A DNA stretch of 11,215 bases from Thioglobus_B sp964403565 (lineage in GTDB: Bacteria; Pseudomonadota; Gammaproteobacteria; PS1; Pseudothioglobaceae), in the NCBI GenBank assembly GCA_964403565.1, contig CAYOFV010000039.1, forward strand, positions 1 to 11,215, given 5' to 3'. Shown here piece by piece: positions 6,672-11,215 of the stretch. The notes beneath the pieces were generated by a model, which worked only from the letters and a program-made list of their open reading frames with translations, did not search any database and was not told the origin of the DNA. How positions within the stretch are numbered: position 1 is the stretch's first letter; every line of letters begins with the position of its first letter. The position numbers and the translations under genes are program-made.

Positions 6672-7598
6672 CTAAAAGTGCTGGTAAGACTGGCACTTTT
6701 TTTCAAACCCTCCTAGCCTTTTAATTCCTAATTCTTTGGTAATAGTGCCTATAAATGTTAGGCTAACATCAAGCCGACTTTCTAACTCTTTAATTTTATC
6801 AACCTTATCCTCTGGAACTGTAAAGCATAGCTGATAGTCATCACCTCCAGCAAGTACTGAGCACCAATCGTTAGTATCTTTTAGATAATTTACAACTTCG
6901 GCATTTAATGGAATATTGTTTAAATCTATAGTTGCGCCAACATTAGATTTTGTCAATATATGACCAAGGTCTTGTTCTAGACCATCAGATATATCAATGC
7001 AACTATTGGCAACCCCTAAGAGCTTTTGCCCTAATCTAATTTGTGGCTCTGGTGTATTTAACTTTTTAAGTAAGCTAATACTAGGCGTATTTCCACCTTG
7101 GATTTGCATCCAAGCAAGAGCAGCGTCACCAATTGTATTTGATACATAAATATAGTCGCCAACTTTTGCACCAGATCTAAGTAAAGCATTGTTATCAACA
7201 GTGCCAGTTACGTTAATGGTAATACTTAGATTACCATTAGTAGTATCTCCACCTACAAGCTTGATGTTATATTTATTAGCCAGAGACTTAAGTGAGGTAG
7301 AAAATTCATCTAACCATTTATCATCAACACTTGGTAAAGTTAGTGCTAGAGTAAAAAACAGTGGTGTTGCACCCATTGCTGCAAGATCGGATAAATTAAC
7401 AGCCAATGCTTTATGTGCAATATCTTTAGCAGTCGTATCATCGGTAAAATGAACACCAGAAATTAAAGTGTCAACACTAGTTGCCAACCTATGGTTCGGC
7501 TTTGTATTAATTAATGCGCAGTCATCACCTACGCTAAGAATATCTGAATTTGAATTTTGCCAATTGAAATATTTTTCAATTAAATCAAATTCATTCAC
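6672..7598 (-). CDS. thiL: Thiamine-monophosphate kinase
   Basis: Phosphorylates thiamine monophosphate with ATP to thiamine diphosphate, the last step of cofactor synthesis. The protein has 308 residues (E. coli 325). Family motifs appear in order: GDDCA (24-28) for Mg-ATP, SVDTLISGVHF (41-51), the LAAMGATP block (72-79), GGDTT (116-120), DISDGL (202-207) and AGGDDYQLCF (250-259), where many relatives have GGEDYEL. The tail ends in an HF pair, as is common in the family. The start is GTG at 7598; its GTGA overlaps the stop of the upstream membrane protein gene by 4 nt, implying translational coupling. No Shine-Dalgarno is visible. The usual partners nusB, ribE and pgpA are not next to it. 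The 3' end carries the dksA terminator on the opposite strand. Confidence 0.95.
   Translation of the reverse strand: MNEFDLIEKYFNWQNSNSDILSVGDDCALINTKPNHRLATSVDTLISGVHFTDDTTAKDIAHKALAVNLSDLAAMGATPLFFTLALTLPSVDDKWLDEFSTSLKSLANKYNIKLVGGDTTNGNLSITINVTGTVDNNALLRSGAKVGDYIYVSNTIGDAALAWMQIQGGNTPSISLLKKLNTPEPQIRLGQKLLGVANSCIDISDGLEQDLGHILTKSNVGATIDLNNIPLNAEVVNYLKDTNDWCSVLAGGDDYQLCFTVPEDKVDKIKELESRLDVSLTFIGTITKELGIKRLGGFEKKCQSYQHF
6674..6703 (+). terminator. dksA terminator embedded in the 3' end of thiL
   Basis: An 8-bp perfect stem AAAAGTGC/GCACTTTT (6674-6681 and 6693-6700) with an 11-nt loop continues into a run of seven T on the plus strand (6697-6703). It begins 59 nt after the dksA stop and lies within the last codons of the convergent thiL gene, whose stop is at 6672-6674. 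On the minus strand the T-run after the stem is shorter, so it may work partly in both directions. Confidence 0.7.
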
Positions 7599-8098
7599 TG
7601 CGGATATTTTTTTGTCATTTTTTCATCGATCTCACCGCGTCCAGCATTGAACATAGATCCAGAGCCGATAACAGAACCAACCAAAATAACAACAAATAAA
7701 GGAATAATGCTTAGCCTCATGGTAATTGCTTCCACAATACTTGTGCCATCCATACCAACATTAGCACCAGTACTTAGAACTGAGCCAACAGCCAAACCTA
7801 TAAAATAAATTACATATGCAACAATCATCATCTTATAGCGATTAAGTGATAGTTGCCAATGAATATAGACCAGATATGGATCGTTTTCCTTGGCTTTTTT
7901 AGTTCTAAAAAAAGTATAGATAATAATTAAACACGAAAGTGCAATTGTACTCATAACTGCAAGATTCATATCAACTGATAGTAGCTTGATCAAACCTAGA
8001 GTAAAAAATAGATGAATTACCATTACATTAACGGTAAATAACTCGTGTGGAGCTTTAGCTTGTCTGCGCTCCTGTGCGCTTGCTTCAATTGTAATCAT
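7595..8098 (-). CDS. Four-helix inner-membrane protein of unknown family
   Basis: I do not recognise this 167-residue protein. It has a charged N-terminus (about 1-20), hydrophobic helices at about 22-41, 46-64, 89-108 and 127-147, a basic loop after helix 2 (RTKKAKEND), a conserved-looking segment WQLSLNRYK (81-89) before helix 3, and a charged C-terminal tail with GRGEIDEK. The positive-inside rule suggests both termini and the central loop face the cytoplasm. There are no cysteine clusters, signal peptide or catalytic motif. Its stop overlaps the thiL start (GTGA), so the two are translated together, and nfuA ends 32 nt upstream. A link to thiamine or to membrane transport would be speculation. 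A TATAAA about 10 nt before the ATG and the absence of a ribosome binding site could mean a nearly leaderless transcript. Confidence 0.85.
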   Translation of the reverse strand: MITIEASAQERRQAKAPHELFTVNVMVIHLFFTLGLIKLLSVDMNLAVMSTIALSCLIIIYTFFRTKKAKENDPYLVYIHWQLSLNRYKMMIVAYVIYFIGLAVGSVLSTGANVGMDGTSIVEAITMRLSIIPLFVVILVGSVIGSGSMFNAGRGEIDEKMTKKYPQ

Positions 8099-8130
8099 AT
8101 TGGTAATTTTATACTAATATGATTAAATTT

Positions 8131-8709
8131 TTACATATAAGCGTTTTGAGTGTCCGAGTGATCTGTTGCGTCACGAACAGATTTAATCTCTGGAAATCTA
8201 GCTTTAAGTTGAGCCTCAACACCTTGCTCTAGAGTAAGTTTTACAGATGAACAACCTTGACAGCCACCACCGAAATTTAAAATAACATCCAAATCATCGG
8301 TAATTTCAACTAATTCAACAAAACCACCATGTGATGCTAGAGATGGTGATATTTCTGCAGCAATAACATATTTTATTTTTTCAGCTAGTGGTGCATCTTC
8401 TCCAGGCTCTTCACCTTTGGCATTTGGAGCGGTAATAGTAAGTTTTTTACCAGCACCTTCGTCTTTTAACGCTACTTCTGATTCTTCCAAGAATTCAAAA
8501 TTAACTTCATCGATAAATGCATTAAAACCTTTGTATTCAAATTTTTGATAACTTTTTGTTAAGTCATTTGGAAAACAAAAATTAAAAGTAACTGTTGCAG
8601 CTGGAGTTCCGGCTTTTTCAATGTCAACCCTAAGACCTAAATCCTTTTCATCTTGCTGTTTAAAAAGATCAGCCACATACTCTTGTGCTTCATCAGTAAT
8701 AGTAAACAT
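8131..8709 (-). CDS. nfuA: Fe/S biogenesis protein NfuA
   Basis: A carrier that receives 4Fe-4S clusters and delivers them to apo-enzymes, important under oxidative stress or iron limitation. The 192-residue length matches E. coli NfuA (191). Residues 1-95 form the degenerate A-type (IscA-like) domain, which has lost the three cluster cysteines as in other NfuA proteins. Residues 108-180 form the Nfu domain with the cluster-binding C150-Q-G-C153. The ATG at 8709 lies 2 nt after the panC stop, with no obvious Shine-Dalgarno, so translation is probably coupled. Linkage to panC could reflect Fe-S needs elsewhere, but no specific functional link is evident. Confidence 0.95.
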   Translation of the reverse strand: MFTITDEAQEYVADLFKQQDEKDLGLRVDIEKAGTPAATVTFNFCFPNDLTKSYQKFEYKGFNAFIDEVNFEFLEESEVALKDEGAGKKLTITAPNAKGEEPGEDAPLAEKIKYVIAAEISPSLASHGGFVELVEITDDLDVILNFGGGCQGCSSVKLTLEQGVEAQLKARFPEIKSVRDATDHSDTQNAYM

Positions 8710-8711
8710 AG

Positions 8712-9551
8712 TTATTTATCAAAAATTAAATTATCAATTAGGCGTGTTGAGCCAATAAAGACTGCACATAATATAGCAATTTTCTTTGTAGTGTCAGTAA
8801 TTTCACTAAGGGTATTGGCATCAAGTATTTCAAAATAGTCAACTTTACCCATATCTTCTAAGAAATCTATTGCACCTTCTTTAGACTTTAATATACTTTT
8901 TCCAGACTCAACATTGTCTTTAGTTTGTATTAAATTTTTATAAATATTACTAGCAAGGTCAAATTCCTCACTACTTAAATATTTATTGCGCGTACTCATT
9001 GCTAAACCGTTTTTTTCTCTAGCAATAGGCACTGATAAAATATTTATATCAAGCCCATAATTACTAACCATATTTTTAATAACTAATAATTGCTGATAGT
9101 CTTTTTCACCAAATACTGCAACATCTGGCTCTACTATATCAAACAGACGCTTAACAACTTGTACTACACCTTTAAAATGCCCAGGGCGTGACGCACCGCA
9201 TAGAATATTTGCAATCTGTCCTGGATCTATATCGCTAGATACACCCTGAGGATATATTTCATTTTTTGTTGGAGCAAATATAACATCCACACCTTTTTCG
9301 TTAAGTAATTTTTTATCATTCTCAAAAGTATTTGGATATTTTTCAAAATCCTCGTTCTCACCAAATTGAGTAGGATTAACAAAGATGCTAACTACAACAA
9401 TATCTGCATTATCTTTCGCCTTATCTACTAGAGATAAGTGCCCTGCATGCAACCCGCCCATGGTTGGTACAAAAGCTATAGTTTTGTTTTTTGCTTTATA
9501 TGTAGATACAAGCTCCTCTATATCAGAGGTTGTATTAATAACTATGCTCAT
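8712..9551 (-). CDS. panC: Pantothenate synthetase (pantoate--beta-alanine ligase)
   Basis: Joins pantoate and beta-alanine with ATP to give pantothenate, the precursor of coenzyme A. From the ATG at 9551 it has 279 residues (E. coli 283). The nucleotidyl-transferase PTMGGLHAGH block (HIGH-like) lies near residue 30, followed by FVNPTQFGENEDFEKYP, the GEKDYQQL block and MSTRNKYLS, the KMSKS-like loop. The reading frame stays open for another 43 codons upstream, but these lie inside panB and do not resemble the family, so the internal ATG is preferred. It overlaps the panB end by 17 nt and has no good ribosome binding site, which suggests coupling to panB. Confidence 0.97.
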   Translation of the reverse strand: MSIVINTTSDIEELVSTYKAKNKTIAFVPTMGGLHAGHLSLVDKAKDNADIVVVSIFVNPTQFGENEDFEKYPNTFENDKKLLNEKGVDVIFAPTKNEIYPQGVSSDIDPGQIANILCGASRPGHFKGVVQVVKRLFDIVEPDVAVFGEKDYQQLLVIKNMVSNYGLDINILSVPIAREKNGLAMSTRNKYLSSEEFDLASNIYKNLIQTKDNVESGKSILKSKEGAIDFLEDMGKVDYFEILDANTLSEITDTTKKIAILCAVFIGSTRLIDNLIFDK

Positions 9552-10317
9552 CCGTTGGGAAAGATCCGCTTTTAACAGAGTTGATAAAATCTTTAACCGC
9601 TTGGTTAATAGAGTTGTTATCAACCAGAAAATTCTTAACAAATTTTGGGATGTATCCAGTATTAATTCCAAGCATATCATAACTAACTAAAACCTGGCCG
9701 TCACAATCTTTACCAGCACCAATGCCGATAGTTGGAATTGATATTGATTCACTAACCTTTTTAGCCAAATTAGATGGAACACACTCCAATACTAAAACCT
9801 TAACACCTAGTGATTCAAGTAGCTTTGCATCAGAGATAATTTTATTTGCACTAGCCTCATCTCTACCTTGCACCTTATAACCACCAAGCTCAATCACTGA
9901 TTGCGGTTGCAAGCCAAGATGCCCACATACTAGAATATTATTATCTTGCAAAATCTTAAATGATTCTTTATGTTCTGCACCACCTTCAAACTTAACCATT
10001 TGCGCACCAGCGTTAATTAACTTTTTAGCATTGTCTAGTGTTTGTTTGGCATTTTCATAACTCTTGTAAGGCATATCAGCAATAAGCAATGCATCTTTAA
10101 TGCCTTTTGCCACTATCTGAGTGTGATAAACCATATCTCCCATAGTGACGCCAAGTGTATTTTCGCCACCTTGAATGACATTACCAAGTGAATCACCCAC
10201 CAAAATAACATCAACACCGCACTCATCAAACAACTTAGCAAACGAGCTATCATAAGCTGTCAAACAAGTGATTTTTTCACCATTTTGTTTAAATTGTTTT
10301 AGCTTCTCAATATTCAA
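9535..10317 (-). CDS. panB: 3-methyl-2-oxobutanoate hydroxymethyltransferase
   Basis: Transfers a hydroxymethyl group from methylene-tetrahydrofolate to 2-oxoisovalerate, giving ketopantoate, the first committed step of pantothenate synthesis. At 260 residues it is close to E. coli PanB (264). The metal ligands Asp42 (in VGDSLG), Asp81 (ADMPY) and Glu111 (KFEGG), the catalytic Glu179 (LECVPS), and the GIGAG loop (198-202) are all present. The start appears to be TTG at 10317, 2 nt after the toxin stop. An AGAGG formed by the last toxin codons lies about 10 nt upstream and probably serves as ribosome binding site. There is no ATG near the family N-terminus. It pairs with panC, and with folK upstream, whose folate product it uses. 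Confidence 0.96.
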   Translation of the reverse strand: MNIEKLKQFKQNGEKITCLTAYDSSFAKLFDECGVDVILVGDSLGNVIQGGENTLGVTMGDMVYHTQIVAKGIKDALLIADMPYKSYENAKQTLDNAKKLINAGAQMVKFEGGAEHKESFKILQDNNILVCGHLGLQPQSVIELGGYKVQGRDEASANKIISDAKLLESLGVKVLVLECVPSNLAKKVSESISIPTIGIGAGKDCDGQVLVSYDMLGINTGYIPKFVKNFLVDNNSINQAVKDFINSVKSGSFPTDEHSY

Positions 10318-10319
10318 AA

Positions 10320-10571
10320 TTAATAAACCTCTTTACGGTGCGCTACTCTAATAATAGTAATTAATAAAATATTATTTTCCTTCAAATATACAATTCTGTA
10401 ATTACCTGAACGCTTTCTATATTTACCCTTATGCTTGCCTTTTAAAGGTTTATCTGAAGAAAAATAACCGCTTTCAAGATCCTTTATCTTTGTGTAAATT
10501 AGTCGTTGATTTGGTTTGTCAATCTTCTCTAGCTCTTTAACAACGTATTTTGGAACAACAACTTTATACAT
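10320..10571 (-). CDS. RelE/ParE-family toxin of a type II toxin-antitoxin pair
   Basis: An 83-residue basic protein with the RelE/ParE fold signature. An N-terminal strand (YKVVVPKYVVKELEKI) is followed by two helices, a core L-K-G-K...Y-R-K-R-S-G-N-Y-R-I-V-Y, and a final strand I-T-I-I-R-V-A-H-R-K-E-V-Y. Relatives either cleave mRNA on the ribosome (RelE-like) or poison DNA gyrase (ParE-like). The basic residues and C-terminal His-Arg-Lys-x-x-Tyr lean to the RNase side, but the sequence does not settle it. The ATG follows the antitoxin TAG directly (TAGATG), so the pair is coupled. It ends 2 nt before panB and lies inside the folK-panB interval. It looks intact. Confidence 0.88.
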   Translation of the reverse strand: MYKVVVPKYVVKELEKIDKPNQRLIYTKIKDLESGYFSSDKPLKGKHKGKYRKRSGNYRIVYLKENNILLITIIRVAHRKEVY

Positions 10572-10799
10572 CTAGTCAATACCAAGCTTCTGAGCCACTT
10601 GTTCTAGAGAAAACACTTCAACCGAACCTTTTTTTACCTCATCTATTCTTTGGTCTGCAATCATTTCATCCAAAGTATCAAAATAAGACGCAATAGATTT
10701 TTCTATCAAGTAGGTTCTAGTTCTGTCTAGTTCATTTGCATAAGAATCCAAATCACCCAATAAGGATTCATTCAATCTAATATTAATTGCTTTCTTCAT
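10572..10799 (-). CDS. Ribbon-helix-helix (CopG-like) antitoxin
   Basis: A 75-residue protein. Residues 1-45 form a ribbon-helix-helix domain: strand KAINIRLNESL, helix GDLDSYANELD, then the R-T-R-T-Y-L-I-E-K-S-I turn and second helix that mark CopG-type antitoxins. Residues 46-75 are an acidic, probably flexible tail (DEMIADQRIDEVKKGSVEVF) that would wrap the toxin. It likely dimerises, binds its own promoter and neutralises the downstream toxin. It is first in the pair, as usual. A possible AAGAGA ribosome binding site lies about 9 nt upstream, with a good promoter and repeated TGTA/TACA elements in front. Confidence 0.9.
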   Translation of the reverse strand: MKKAINIRLNESLLGDLDSYANELDRTRTYLIEKSIASYFDTLDEMIADQRIDEVKKGSVEVFSLEQVAQKLGID

Positions 10800-10813
10800 A
10801 TTATTGTCTCTTT

Positions 10814-10840
10814 ATGTATATATATGTAGATACATTGTAC
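10814..10840. promoter_or_regulatory. Candidate antitoxin operator with TGTA/TACA repeats
   Basis: The stretch between the -10 box and the antitoxin start has TGTA at 10815-10818 and again at 10825-10828 (10-bp period, one helical turn), then TACA at 10831-10834. ATGTA and TACAT form an inverted repeat around two bases (10824-10835), and ATGTAT/ATACAT a wider one (10814-10835). Ribbon-helix-helix repressors typically bind such short repeated half-sites over their own promoter. The AT-rich background weakens the case. Confidence 0.45.
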
Positions 10841-10862
10841 CACACTTATAAAACATCTACAA
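10834..10862 (-). promoter_or_regulatory. Extended -10 promoter of the toxin-antitoxin pair
   Basis: On the minus strand TACAAT (10839-10834) is preceded by TGG, an extended -10 element, and by TTGTAG (10862-10857) at 17 nt. The -35 overlaps the folK stop codon. This gives the module its own transcription start about 30 nt before the antitoxin ATG and could also drive panB, panC and nfuA. Confidence 0.55.
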
Positions 10863-11215
10863 TTTAATCAGATCTGAAGTCTCTAATTTATCAATTAACT
10901 CTTCAAGTGGACCTAATACTGGAACTTTAAGATCTGGTTCAATCTCATATAGTGGCACCAATACAAAATGACGATTCATCATCTCTGGATGTGGAACCAC
11001 TAACTGTTTAGAAGCAATAACTTGTGCACCATAAACTATTATGTCTAAATCAATGGTTCTCGCACCCCATTTTTTCTCACGCACTCTATGTTGTTTTTCT
11101 TCAATTTCTTGACAAACATACAAAAGCTCTAATGCAGTTAAATGTGTATTTATCTTACACACAGCATTAAGATAATCTGGCTGATTTGAATTATCTACCG
11201 GCTTTGATTGATACA
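10857..11215 (-). CDS. folK: Hydroxymethyl-dihydropterin pyrophosphokinase, 5' end missing
   Basis: Transfers pyrophosphate from ATP to 6-hydroxymethyl-7,8-dihydropterin in folate synthesis. The frame is open to the right edge, so the visible 118 residues lack about 40 N-terminal ones (E. coli HPPK has 159). The visible part starts at YQSKPV, the substrate-loop region, followed by QPDYLNAV. It contains R-x-K-K-W-G-A-R-T-I-D-L-D-I, whose two Asp residues bind magnesium, then VVPHPEM and the FVLVPLYEI block. A GTG at 11162 is internal to the conserved domain and is not the start. folK next to panB and panC is a common gammaproteobacterial arrangement, interrupted here by the toxin-antitoxin pair. 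Confidence 0.95.
   Translation of the reverse strand, partial: YQSKPVDNSNQPDYLNAVCKINTHLTALELLYVCQEIEEKQHRVREKKWGARTIDLDIIVYGAQVIASKQLVVPHPEMMNRHFVLVPLYEIEPDLKVPVLGPLEELIDKLETSDLIKL

Noticed and set aside
9552..9680. Longer PanC start 43 codons upstream
   Set aside because: The added residues lie within panB and do not fit the PanC N-terminus, while the ATG at 9551 gives the family length.

Overview
The window is AT-rich and almost entirely coding. It carries a gammaproteobacterial set of housekeeping genes: dksA, nfuA, rimI, biosynthetic ilvA, monomeric NADP-isocitrate dehydrogenase, thiL, panB, panC and folK. A CbbY-type phosphatase, usually linked to the Calvin cycle, and a secreted Gly/Asn-rich repeat protein resembling sulfur globule proteins point to a sulfur-oxidising autotroph. 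The SUP05/Thioglobaceae group is my best guess. That placement is inference from gene content and base composition. Two 100-N gaps show this is a draft assembly.

Left region (1-826): a strong sigma70-type promoter points off the left edge on the minus strand, with a palindrome over its -35 box. Next comes a clear terminator (minus strand) and the secreted repeat protein, whose candidate promoter shares the -10 sequence of the edge promoter.

Region 826-6118 is read on the minus strand: cbbY-like phosphatase, ilvA, rimI, icd. cbbY/ilvA and ilvA/rimI overlap, suggesting one transcript. icd follows after a real spacing of about 91 nt. Both N gaps (between rimI and icd, and inside cbbY) are flanked by identical 55-nt copies. 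Removing one copy plus the Ns restores a normal 253-residue CbbY, so the gaps are assembly artefacts and cbbY is not broken.

Region 6204-6703: dksA on the plus strand, divergent from cbbY and convergent with thiL. Its terminator lies inside the 3' end of thiL.

Region 6672-11215 is read on the minus strand: folK (cut by the right edge), a ribbon-helix-helix antitoxin and RelE/ParE-type toxin pair, panB, panC, nfuA, an unrecognised four-helix membrane protein, and thiL. Spacing is 0-2 nt or overlapping apart from about 32 nt before the membrane protein and about 57 nt before the antitoxin. The group supports cofactor supply: folate (folK), pantothenate/CoA (panB, panC), Fe-S clusters (nfuA) and thiamine diphosphate (thiL). 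The toxin-antitoxin pair separates folK from panB and supplies the translational context of panB, which seems to start at TTG.

No CRISPR, tRNA, rRNA or insertion sequence was seen. Most of the window is ordinary core genome. The least explained items are the repeat protein, the membrane protein coupled to thiL, and the toxin-antitoxin insertion.
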